DNA of 42,683 nt from an uncultured Acidobacteriota bacterium (GTDB taxonomy: Bacteria > Acidobacteriota > Thermoanaerobaculia > UBA5066): assembly GCA_903845115.1 (NCBI GenBank), contig CAIMWE010000162.1:1-42683 (forward strand), in the 5' to 3' direction. Shown here piece by piece: positions 28,217 through 36,022 of the stretch (its first letter is position 1; each line of letters starts with the position of its first letter). The notes beneath the pieces were generated by a model. That model made no database searches. It worked only from the letters and a program-made list of their open reading frames with translations, and was not told the origin of the DNA. Position numbers and translations under genes: made by a program.

Positions 28217-28245
28217 AAAAATTATTGTCTATACCAATTATTTTT
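28217..28245. promoter_or_regulatory. A/T-rich dyad abutting the -35: candidate operator or UP element
   Basis: AAAAATTATTG (28217-28227) and CAATTATTTTT (28235-28245) form an 11-bp inverted repeat with one mismatch around TCTATAC. It lies between the mocA stop codon and the TTGACT box. Almost pure A/T in a two-thirds G/C window, it could bind a regulator, act as an UP element, or be a weak hairpin after mocA. Confidence 0.5.
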
Positions 28246-28827
28246 TTATATACCTTCCGGGCAACCTGAGACCAGGTCTGAAGAAGTGTCCACGTCGACG
28301 AAAATGCCCGGATCATCGCAATCGAACGTTTCAACCCGAGCGGCGTGAGTAGCCAGGAGCGACCTCGCCCCTTCGTCTCCGCTGAGCCGGACCAGGTCCG
28401 GAAAGAGGACCCTCGAGAAGGCCACCGGATGCCCCCTCCTGCCGAGGTGGCTCGGGGCCGCGATCCACGCGCCTCCCCGCAGGCTCCGGGAGACGGCCTC
28501 GATCGTCCCCGGCCGGATGAACGGCATGTCGGCCAGCGCGACGAGCCATCCGTCCGCCTCCGGAGAGGAGGCGACGCCGAACGCGAGACTGGCTCCCATC
28601 CCCTCCTCGGCGCGCGGGAAACGGGCGAGGTCGAACCCCTCTCTCTCGAGGAGGCTCGCGAGCCGGAGATCGGCCGGACGAACGACCGCGACACCGCGGT
28701 CGACGCCGGCCCGCAGATTGCGAGCCGCTCGAACTCCGACCGGGGTGCCGTCGGGGAGAGGGGCGAGGAGCTTCCCCCCGCCGAAGCGGGTCCCGACGCC
28801 TGCCGCGAGTAGCACTCCGACGATCAT
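28246..28827 (-). CDS. mocA: MocA-type molybdenum cofactor cytidylyltransferase
   Basis: A 193-residue nucleotidyltransferase of the MobA/MocA fold. MocA adds CMP to molybdopterin to give the cytosine dinucleotide cofactor used by xanthine-dehydrogenase-type enzymes. The N-terminal L-L-A-A-G-V-G-T-R-F-G-G-G-K-L-L-A-P-L is the nucleotide-binding signature. A-L-A-D-M-P-F-I holds the metal-binding Asp, and R-R-G-H-P-V-A-F is the conserved later segment. Its product fits the cofactor need of the dehydrogenase in the same cluster. Start ATG at 28827; no strong Shine-Dalgarno is visible. It is divergent from the B12-protein gene. Confidence 0.9.
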   Translation of the reverse strand: MIVGVLLAAGVGTRFGGGKLLAPLPDGTPVGVRAARNLRAGVDRGVAVVRPADLRLASLLEREGFDLARFPRAEEGMGASLAFGVASSPEADGWLVALADMPFIRPGTIEAVSRSLRGGAWIAAPSHLGRRGHPVAFSRVLFPDLVRLSGDEGARSLLATHAARVETFDCDDPGIFVDVDTSSDLVSGCPEGI

Positions 28828-29062
28828 GGCGACGCCCCCGAGAGCAGGAGCTTATCTCACCGGACTGCCCCCTGCAGCCGACTTTCCTCGGCTCGTCGGT
28901 GCTGACATGTCCCCGGCAAGAAGTGAGATGATCCCGCGCTGAGGGACGGACCATGGGCTTGCCTCCCGCATCGCCGACGGGCCAGCATTCTCACCCCGGA
29001 CGCGCCCCACGAGTTCACGGCCCGGGTGGCCAGTCGGGTCGTTTTCCGCGAGGTCAGGCTGA
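28828..29062. promoter_or_regulatory. Divergent region between mocA and the B12-protein operon
   Basis: A 235-base gap from which mocA and the signalling operon diverge. ATCTCAC (28854-28860) and GTGAGAT (28923-28929) are inverted copies that could be paired operator half-sites. A weak CTGACA lies at about 28902. I saw no cobalamin or molybdenum-cofactor riboswitch consensus. Confidence 0.3.
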
Positions 29063-29716
29063 ATGACCGAGAACACCTCCGACCGGGACCTCTACCTGGA
29101 GGCGATCCTGGCCGGCCAGTCTCGGTCCGCCCTCGACGTGGCCCTCGGGGCTGTCGCGAAGGGAATGGACGTCCGCGACATCTACGTCGACATCCTCCAG
29201 GAGGCCCTTTACGAGGTGGGGCGGCTCTGGGAGACGAACCGGATCTCCGTCTCCACGGAACACCTGGCGACGGCGATCACACAGCTCGTGGTTTCTAACC
29301 TCTACGAATGGCTTCCCCGCCCGGAGAAGGTACTGGGCCGCTTCGTCCTGACCGGGGTCGAGGGGGAGCTTCACCAGGTCGGGGGGCATATGGTCTCCGA
29401 TGCCCTCGAGTCCGACGGCTGGGACGTCAAGTTCCTCGGAGCGAACGTCCCGGCGGCGGACGTCCTGACGGCGATCGCCGATTTCCACCCGGATGTGCTC
29501 GGGATCTCCTGTACCTTGCTTGCAAACCTCCCGAAGGTCTCCTTCCTGATCGGCGCGGTCCGGAAGACGTTCCAGGCCTCGGCCCCCCGCATCGTGGTCG
29601 GGGGCGGGGCCTTCCGGGCGGCCCCGGAGAAGGCCGCCGAGCTGGGAGCCGACGCCTGGGCCCCCGACATGAGGGCCGTCATCGGCGTCGCCCGAACCCT
29701 CTTGCCGAGCTCGTGA
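29063..29716 (+). CDS. Stand-alone cobalamin-binding domain protein, CarH-like photoreceptor type
   Basis: A 217-residue protein with a helical cap (residues 1-90) and a Rossmann-like B12 domain. E102-L-H104-Q-V-G107 gives the lower axial histidine, followed by S149-x-L and a glycine run at 180-182. W56 followed nine residues later by E66-H67 is the W-x9-E-H signature that, in CarH, packs against the upper adenosyl group and underlies green/blue-light sensing. There is no MerR DNA-binding domain, so it must signal through a partner, as AerR does. It is the first gene of a coupled operon with a heme-oxygenase-like protein and a histidine kinase. Alternatives are a corrinoid methyltransferase carrier protein; the absence of methyltransferase genes argues against that. 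Confidence 0.85.
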   Translation: MTENTSDRDLYLEAILAGQSRSALDVALGAVAKGMDVRDIYVDILQEALYEVGRLWETNRISVSTEHLATAITQLVVSNLYEWLPRPEKVLGRFVLTGVEGELHQVGGHMVSDALESDGWDVKFLGANVPAADVLTAIADFHPDVLGISCTLLANLPKVSFLIGAVRKTFQASAPRIVVGGGAFRAAPEKAAELGADAWAPDMRAVIGVARTLLPSS

Positions 29717-30990
29717 CCGCATCCCTCTCCGGCCGCCTGCGGGATGCCGTTCTTCCCATTCATCGGCGAATCGACGCTCTCCCGTTCTTTGCGGCGCTCG
29801 CCGGGCGCACACTTTCCGTGGAGCGCTACGTCGACCAGATTCGGGCGATGGCGATCGTCGCCACGACCCTCGAGCGAGCCGTTTCGGAGTCCCCGGCCCC
29901 TTCCGTTCAAAGGGCACGCTCGGCGGCGGCGTCACGGGCGAGTCTCCTTCTCGACGACCTGACCTTCTTCGACCGCCGTGGACCGCTCCCCGACGATCCT
30001 GCGCCGAGAGCGGCCGCTCTCGACCTGGCGAGCGAGATCATGCTGGCGGCGACGGAGCGTCCGGTCCGGCTCCTCGGTCACCTCTACGTCTCCCAGGGAA
30101 TGACGATCGGGAACATCGTCCACCGGGCCGACGCGAGCGCCTGCGCGGGCGGAGGGCCTCTCGGGGCGACCTGGTACCGGGGACATGGAGAGGAGACCGG
30201 CCCTCGCTTCAGGAGCTTCTGCAGCGTCCTGGACGACCTCGCCCTCGGCGAGGAGGGGCGGCAGGAGGCCGTCGCTTCGGCAGCTTCGGCCGTCGCTGGC
30301 CTCGAGCGGATCCACGCGGCGCTCGACCCGCATGCTCAGCCGTCCAGGCGGTTCCTGGCGACGACGTTCAATCCCGAGGCAGGCGACCACGGCGTTCCGG
30401 CCGGCGCGGCGGAGACGGCGGCCGCCCTCCGTGCGGGAGAGCGGTGCCTCGAGGAATTCCCCTATTTCCTGGAACGGTGGGGAGAGCGTGGCCGCAGGTA
30501 CACCCGGAGCGACGTGGCCTGGCTCGCGTCGCTGGGAGAGCTTTCCACGGACGACGTCGGGCATCAGGTCCGCTGGCTCGCGGGACTCCTGGCACGTCGA
30601 GGGATGCCTTCTCTTCTACTCGAGCGGCAGCTCCTCATCCTCGAGGAGGAGCTGTCCGCGGCGGCTCCCTCCTCGCGCTGGTCGCTCCTCGGGGACGCGG
30701 CGCGGGGTCTCTCGGCTCGCCGCCTCGGGGTCCTCTCCGGGGCGGTCACCGAGCAGATCGCGGGCGCGTTCGTCGACTCCACCGAGAACGGATCCATGGC
30801 CGAGCGACATCGCGTGGCGAGGCTCCTCCTGTCGGCCGTGGCCGACGAGTGGGCCGGTATCCCAGGGGCGGTCGCGGCCTTGACGGCCTGGTATCGGAAT
30901 GACCGGCTTCCGGCCTCGTGGAACGAGTCCGTCGACGTCCTCGTTCGCGAGGCGTTCGCGGCGGCCGGCCGGAAGCCGAGCGGCGCTTGA
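29713..30990 (+). CDS. Heme-oxygenase-like protein with unknown C-terminal helical domain
   Basis: A 425-residue protein. Residues 1-205 resemble bacterial heme oxygenase (BphO/HemO), which opens heme to biliverdin. H17 in P-I-H-R-R-I-D is the likely proximal heme ligand. L-L-G-H-L-Y-V-S-Q-G-M-T-I-G-N resembles the distal helix with its G-x3-G, and G-E-E-T-G-P-R-F-R-S-F the following conserved segment. Residues 210-425 are helical, with F-P-Y-F-L-E-R-W-G and R-G-M-P-S-L-L-L-E-R; I have no firm family for them. The GTG start overlaps the preceding stop by four bases. It could make bilin or merely bind heme as a sensor. Whether catalysis is kept is unknown. Confidence 0.72.
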   Translation: MTASLSGRLRDAVLPIHRRIDALPFFAALAGRTLSVERYVDQIRAMAIVATTLERAVSESPAPSVQRARSAAASRASLLLDDLTFFDRRGPLPDDPAPRAAALDLASEIMLAATERPVRLLGHLYVSQGMTIGNIVHRADASACAGGGPLGATWYRGHGEETGPRFRSFCSVLDDLALGEEGRQEAVASAASAVAGLERIHAALDPHAQPSRRFLATTFNPEAGDHGVPAGAAETAAALRAGERCLEEFPYFLERWGERGRRYTRSDVAWLASLGELSTDDVGHQVRWLAGLLARRGMPSLLLERQLLILEEELSAAAPSSRWSLLGDAARGLSARRLGVLSGAVTEQIAGAFVDSTENGSMAERHRVARLLLSAVADEWAGIPGAVAALTAWYRNDRLPASWNESVDVLVREAFAAAGRKPSGA

Positions 30991-31001
30991 AGAGCGATCC
31001 G

Positions 31002-32657
31002 ATGACTGAGGGTGGGCAGGCCGCGTCCCCGGCCGCGGCGGCACGGGAGCTTCTCTCGGAGCTTTCGGCGACCGCTCCCGAGGTCGTCCTCCTGTCGACC
31101 GACCGGCAGGGCCGGGTGACCTCCATCAATGCCGTCGCGGCGGCCGCGCTCGGCCGGGCGGTCTCCGAGACGCCCGGCTTGCTCGGGGCGCCGCTCTCGG
31201 AGCTGGTCGCGGTAGCGGACGGGAGGGTGCTGGAGGCGCTCCTGACGGGGCCCCCCGGCCGCAGCGGACCCAGGCTCGTCAACCTCGTCGGCGTGTCCGG
31301 AAGTCCGCTGACGGTGCGAGCGATGATCGAGGTGGACCCGGCCGGCCTCGTCCTGGCGGGCTTCCGGACGACCAATGACGACGCCTCGCTCGTCGACCGG
31401 ATCGTGCGGCTGAACAACCAGATGGCAGCCTCGACGCGCGAGTCGGCGCGCACGGCGCGGGAGCTGACCAGGACGACGGCCGAGCTCCGGGAGAGCGAGG
31501 GGCGCTTTCGGGAAGTGCTCGAGAATTCGCTGGACGCGTCCTACAGACGGGACCTTCGGTCCGGCGGCTACACCTACATGAGCCAGGCGATCGCCAGGAT
31601 ATCCGGCTATACCTCCGACGAGATGAAGGCCCTTCCCCTCGAAGGGGCGCTGGCCCTGATTCACCCCGCCGACGTCGCCGAGGTCGATCGCGTGATTGCC
31701 GAAGCGATGTCGAGCAGCTCGAGCGCGCCCTTCGAGCTGGAATATCGCTTCAAGGACAAGGCTGGCGTCTATCGCTGGCTTCGGGACCGGTTCGTCGTCG
31801 TGCTCGATGCGCGGGGACGGCCCTCGGCGCTGATCGGCAGCGTCAGCGACATCAGCGACCGGAACGCGGCTCAGCTGGCCTTGCGGGAATCGTACGAGCA
31901 GCTGGAGAAGCGCGTTGCCGAGAGGACGGCCGCCCTCGTCGAGGCGAACAGGGAGCTGGACGCCTACTCCTACTCCATTTCGCACGAGCTGAGGTCGCCC
32001 CTCCGGGCCATCGACGGCTTCTCCGCCCTGATCGCCCGGGCCTACGACGGGATGCTCGACGACGAGGGGCGGCGGCTACTCGGTGAGGTCCGCTGGAACG
32101 CTCAGCGGATGGGAAGGCTGATCGACGACCTTCTGGCCTTCTCCCGCGCCGGGCGGACCGACCTCTCCTTCGGGCCGGTGGATATGACCCGCCTGGCGAA
32201 GGAGGCGTTCGCCAGCGCCGTGCCAGACCCCTCCCTTCTCTCGCGCATTTCGCTTTCGGTGGACGCCCTGCCCGAGGCCGAGGGGGATGGCCCGCTCCTT
32301 GAGCTGGTATGGGAGAGCCTCCTGTCGAACGCCTCGAAGTTCTCCGCGGGACGGGCAACGCCGGAGATTCGCGTCGAGGGGAAGATCGAGTCAGACGAGG
32401 TCGTCTACCGGGTCCGGGACAACGGTATCGGGTTCGACATGAAGTTCGTCGACAAGCTCTTCGGGATGTTCCACCGGCTCCACGGGCAACGGGAGCTCGA
32501 GGGGACCGGCGTCGGCCTGGCCCTCGTCCGGCGGATCGTCGTCCGCCACGGCGGGCGAGTCTGGGCCGAAGGGGAGGTCGGGCGGGGAGCCACGTTCGCG
32601 TTCTCCCTGCCCGTCGGTCTCGCCCGGGACCGGTCCGCTCCTCACCAGGTCGGGTAG
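31002..32657 (+). CDS. Double-PAS sensor histidine kinase
   Basis: A 551-residue cytoplasmic kinase with no membrane segment. PAS-like domain 1 spans about residues 22-125, a coiled helix about 130-165, and PAS domain 2 about 165-285, with Y-M-S-Q-A and I-G-S-V-S-D-I-S-D. A second coiled coil leads to the H-box S-Y-S-I-S-H-E-L-R-S-P-L-R-A-I-D-G (His328 phosphorylated), similar to bacteriophytochrome-type kinases. N443 (N box), D-N-G-I-G-F and G-T-G-V-G-L-A-L form the ATP site. ATG at 31002 is chosen; an in-frame TTG at 30987 overlapping the previous stop is possible. No response regulator is adjacent, so its target lies elsewhere. Confidence 0.93.
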   Translation: MTEGGQAASPAAAARELLSELSATAPEVVLLSTDRQGRVTSINAVAAAALGRAVSETPGLLGAPLSELVAVADGRVLEALLTGPPGRSGPRLVNLVGVSGSPLTVRAMIEVDPAGLVLAGFRTTNDDASLVDRIVRLNNQMAASTRESARTARELTRTTAELRESEGRFREVLENSLDASYRRDLRSGGYTYMSQAIARISGYTSDEMKALPLEGALALIHPADVAEVDRVIAEAMSSSSSAPFELEYRFKDKAGVYRWLRDRFVVVLDARGRPSALIGSVSDISDRNAAQLALRESYEQLEKRVAERTAALVEANRELDAYSYSISHELRSPLRAIDGFSALIARAYDGMLDDEGRRLLGEVRWNAQRMGRLIDDLLAFSRAGRTDLSFGPVDMTRLAKEAFASAVPDPSLLSRISLSVDALPEAEGDGPLLELVWESLLSNASKFSAGRATPEIRVEGKIESDEVVYRVRDNGIGFDMKFVDKLFGMFHRLHGQRELEGTGVGLALVRRIVVRHGGRVWAEGEVGRGATFAFSLPVGLARDRSAPHQVG

Positions 32658-33655
32658 CAGGCGAAATACTTCGCTCGCTCCGGGTCGCTCCCGAGGTCGA
32701 CCCCCTGTTCCACCTTGATCTCGAGGAGCCCGCCGCCGTCGCACGGCTTCGCCGGATCGGGCGCCCCCTTGCACGGGTCGATCCGCAGGATGAACTCCGA
32801 GAGCCCGAAGCGGTACATCTCCGAGCCCCAGTCGTAGGTGTAGCCGAGCTGCGTCCAGGGGCTTCCCCACTTCGACATGTCGGGGTCGGTGGTCCCGTAG
32901 GTCGATGCGGCGTTCCCGGCAAACCACTGCCGGTACGGGACGCCCGTGCTGGGCGTCGACCAGGCCGCCTCCTTGAACATCACCGTGTCGTCGAGCTTCG
33001 TGAAGAGCGACCGGTCCGCCGGGAAGACCCACTTCCCCGCGGCATCCTGGACGGCCAGCTCCCCGGTGTGGTCGCGCGTCTCGGGATCGCCGCTCGGGCG
33101 GAAGAGGTCCTTCGGGTCGACCCACATCTCGACGAAAACGTCGTAGGCCTTCGCCGGGTTCAGCCCGAGGAGCTGGATGACCCTTCGCTGCGTCGGGGGG
33201 CACGCCTCTTCGTCGGTGCGCACCCAGCCGAACGACCAGGGCTGCCACGGGACGAACCGGGTCTTCAGCTCCGGGACGACCGTGACCCAGAGGCTCTTCT
33301 GGAGCGGGCAGGTCTCCTTGCCGAGGCACGGGGCGTAGTACTTGTCCCAGTCGCTCCGGGCGAGGACCGACCCGACGAGGAGCTTCGTCCCGTCGGCGCT
33401 CCAGCGGATCGTCCCCCCCTTCAGCAGGATCCCGTTGATCGGATCGTCGCCCGGGACCAGCGCGAGGAGCTGCGTCGAGATCATCCTCTGCGACGGCTGC
33501 GACGCCTCGACCATCGCGAGACGGTACGCCTCCTTCTCGGCCGGCGTGACGTCGGACCCGGCCGCGCCCGGGGAGAAGAGGCCCGCCGCCGCCACGACGA
33601 AGGCAATGACGGCCGAGGATGCGGGACCACGGCGGGAAAGGTTTCGATCGCTCAC
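32642..33655 (-). CDS. Secreted protein of unknown function
   Basis: A 337-residue protein with a signal peptide (a basic start followed by S-S-A-V-I-A-F-V-V-A-A-A-G-L-F). The mature part has eight or so cysteines, many near prolines (A-P-C-L-G-K-E-T-C-P and D-P-C-K-G), suggesting disulfides. W-x-P-W-S-F-G-W and repeated tryptophans suggest a beta-rich extracellular fold. I recognise no domain. The start GTG at 33655 has a G-rich Shine-Dalgarno upstream. It converges on the kinase gene and their ends overlap by 16 bases. Confidence 0.7.
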   Translation of the reverse strand: MSDRNLSRRGPASSAVIAFVVAAAGLFSPGAAGSDVTPAEKEAYRLAMVEASQPSQRMISTQLLALVPGDDPINGILLKGGTIRWSADGTKLLVGSVLARSDWDKYYAPCLGKETCPLQKSLWVTVVPELKTRFVPWQPWSFGWVRTDEEACPPTQRRVIQLLGLNPAKAYDVFVEMWVDPKDLFRPSGDPETRDHTGELAVQDAAGKWVFPADRSLFTKLDDTVMFKEAAWSTPSTGVPYRQWFAGNAASTYGTTDPDMSKWGSPWTQLGYTYDWGSEMYRFGLSEFILRIDPCKGAPDPAKPCDGGGLLEIKVEQGVDLGSDPERAKYFACYPTW

Positions 33656-33696
33656 GCGCCCCCCCTGGCTCCCGCGAATGGTGGCAGCCGCCGCAG

Positions 33697-33713
33697 CCTC
33701 GGAAGATCCGAGG
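33697..33713 (-). terminator. Hairpin after pta
   Basis: CCTCGGA and TCCGAGG form a perfect 7-bp stem with a 3-base loop, between pta and the secreted-protein gene. No T-tract follows. Confidence 0.4.
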
Positions 33714-33836
33714 GAACCGGCAGTGCCCGACCCCCGGGGGCCCACTCCCAGTCTGGACCGCGGCCCCCCCCGCGCAAGAGGATCAAACGGATCAGGACCG
33801 CGACCAGGGAGAGTTAGAGAGTTTCGCGCCGGCTCC

Positions 33837-36002
33837 TCAGGCCAGGACGGTTCTCGCGCGCCGCACGTCCTGCGCCTGGATCGCGGTGAGGTTGATCGTG
33901 AAGACGATGTCCTCCACGAGGCAGCCCCGCGAGAGGTCGTTCACCGGCTTGGCCAGCCCCTGGAGCATCGGGCCGATGCTGACCACGTTGGCCGAGCGCT
34001 GGACGGCCTTGTAGGTGACGTTGCCGGTGTTCAGGTCGGGGAAGATGAGAACCGTGGCCTGCCCGGCGACCTTCGATCCCGGCGCCTTCGCCCGCGCCAC
34101 GTCGGGCATCACAGCGGCGTCGTACTGCAGGGGGCCGTCGATCAGGAGGTCGGGGCGCCGCTCCTTCGCCAGCTTCGTCGCCTCCTTCACCTTCTCGACG
34201 TCCTCCCCCGTCCCGCTCTGTCCGGTCGAGTACGAGAGCATGGCGACACGGGCCGGGATGCCGAACGCGAGGGCGGAGTCGGCGCTCTGGATGGCGATGT
34301 CGGCGAGCTCCGTGGCCGTCGGGTTCGGGTTCACCGCGCAGTCGCCGAAGACCAGGACCTGGTCGGGAAGGCACATGAAGAAGATGCTCGACACGAGGTT
34401 GCAGCCGGGCACCGTCTTGATGATCTGGAGCGCCGGCCGGATGGTGTGGGCCGTGGTGTGGACCGCCCCCGAGACGAGCCCGTCGGCCTCGTCCAGCGCC
34501 ATCATCATCGTCCCGACCATGATCGGGTCCTGCAGCTCGATCTCGGCCCGCTCGACCGTCATCCCCTTCGCCTTGCGACGCTCGACGAGCGACGCCACGT
34601 AGTGCGACGCCACCAGGGTCGGGTCGATGATCTCCACCGAGCCCGGGAGCTCCACCCCCTGCTTGGCCGCCACGTCGCGGATCTCCTCCGGGTTCCCCAG
34701 GAGGACGCAGCGGGCGATACCGCGCGCCCCGACGATCGCCGCGGCCGCCACCGTCCGCGGCTCCGTCCCCTCCGGGAGGACGATGCGCCGGATGTCCGAG
34801 CGGGCCGCCTCGATGAGCCGGTACCGGAAGGCGGGCGGGGAGACCCGGGCGACCCGGGACGGCTGGGCGAAGCCCTTCACCCAGGCCGGGTCGACCTGGT
34901 CGGCCATGAAGTTCATCGTCCGCTCCACCCGGTCGTAGTCGTCGACCGGGATCTCGGTGTTCATCGACGCGACCGCCGTCGCCGTCCGGTAGCTCGAGCC
35001 CTTCACCGCCATCAGCGGGAGGCCTCCCTCGAAGGCCTTCCTGCAGAGGCCGATGACCCGCGGGTCTGGCTCCACGCCGCCCGTCAGGACGAGGCCCGAG
35101 AGCGGTGTGCCGCTCTGGACCATCATCGAGGCCGCCAGGATGATGTCGCTCCGGTCGCCCGGGGTGATGACGAGCGTCCCCGGCTTCATCGCGCGGATGG
35201 AGCCCGGGACGTTCATGGCGCAGAGGGCCACGTCGCTGACGCGGCGGGTGCGTGACTCGCCGGCGAAGAGGACCCGCGCCCCGATCGCGTTTGCCACGTC
35301 GACGACGCGAGGGAAGGAGAGGGCGCCGTTGCACGCGATGATCGCCAGCGGACGGATATTTTCGGCCTCCAGGGCCGCTCGGTGAGCGGCGGCGACCTCG
35401 GGCGGAACGGGCTGCCCGAAGCAGCCGGCGCACTCGCCGGAGACCGGGCCGAACGCCTCCACCTCGGCGTCGTGATGCACGGTCTCGCCCCGGCAAACGC
35501 GGCTCAGGATGCAGCCGACGTTCCGCCCCTCGGCGAGGGCGCCGTAGCCGCGGGCGGCGATCGCCACCGCCTCGGCCACCTCGACCGGGGCCTGGTGGCG
35601 CGGCGAGTGGACGAGGACCAGCTCGGCGTCGAGCGCCTTCATCATCAGGGCGTTCACCCGGGTGGCGTGGACGCCTCCGGCCTCGGGGTTCATCCCTTCG
35701 ACGATCAGGACGTCGGCATTCTCGGCCGCCTTCCCCGCGATGCCGACCACCTGCTCCATCAGCGTCTGGTCGTCGCCGGCGGCGAGGAGGGCCTCGGCCT
35801 CGTGGCGGGGGACGGTCGGCTGGGGCCAGAGGTGGGCCCCGAGGGCGACGAGCGCCGCGGTATGGTCCTGCTCGCGGTTGGTGATCGGCTTGACGAAGGA
35901 GACGTGCAGACCCTGCCGGTCGAACGCGCGGACGAGCCCGAGGCAGGTGGAGGTGAGGCCGACGCGGCGGCCGGCGGGGGCGATGAGAACGGTGGTAGGC
36001 AT
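33837..36002 (-). CDS. pta: Phosphate acetyltransferase, long form
   Basis: A 721-residue Pta of the three-domain type (E. coli about 714), converting acetyl-CoA and phosphate to acetyl phosphate. The N-terminal BioD-like P-loop domain (A-P-A-G-R-R-V-G-L-T-S) leads to a DRTGG regulatory domain near 230-360. The catalytic PTA_PTB domain (about 390-715) shows V-L-P-E-G-T-E-P-R-T, S-G-A-V-H-T-T-A-H-T and F-P-D-L-N-T-G-N. ATG at 36002 with AGGAGAG upstream. It is 20 bases downstream of ackA and forms an operon with it. Confidence 0.95.
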   Translation of the reverse strand: MPTTVLIAPAGRRVGLTSTCLGLVRAFDRQGLHVSFVKPITNREQDHTAALVALGAHLWPQPTVPRHEAEALLAAGDDQTLMEQVVGIAGKAAENADVLIVEGMNPEAGGVHATRVNALMMKALDAELVLVHSPRHQAPVEVAEAVAIAARGYGALAEGRNVGCILSRVCRGETVHHDAEVEAFGPVSGECAGCFGQPVPPEVAAAHRAALEAENIRPLAIIACNGALSFPRVVDVANAIGARVLFAGESRTRRVSDVALCAMNVPGSIRAMKPGTLVITPGDRSDIILAASMMVQSGTPLSGLVLTGGVEPDPRVIGLCRKAFEGGLPLMAVKGSSYRTATAVASMNTEIPVDDYDRVERTMNFMADQVDPAWVKGFAQPSRVARVSPPAFRYRLIEAARSDIRRIVLPEGTEPRTVAAAAIVGARGIARCVLLGNPEEIRDVAAKQGVELPGSVEIIDPTLVASHYVASLVERRKAKGMTVERAEIELQDPIMVGTMMMALDEADGLVSGAVHTTAHTIRPALQIIKTVPGCNLVSSIFFMCLPDQVLVFGDCAVNPNPTATELADIAIQSADSALAFGIPARVAMLSYSTGQSGTGEDVEKVKEATKLAKERRPDLLIDGPLQYDAAVMPDVARAKAPGSKVAGQATVLIFPDLNTGNVTYKAVQRSANVVSIGPMLQGLAKPVNDLSRGCLVEDIVFTINLTAIQAQDVRRARTVLA

Positions 36003-36022
36003 GGGCTTCTCTCTCCTCTGGC

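Noticed and set aside
28854-28929. ATCTCAC/GTGAGAT pair as a firm operator
   Set aside because: Seven bases at 62 bases separation can occur by chance; listed only as a note in the divergent region.
28828-29062. Cobalamin or molybdenum-cofactor riboswitch before the B12 protein or mocA
   Set aside because: Neither the B12-box pattern nor a recognisable Moco-motif core is visible by eye; a covariance-model search would be needed.
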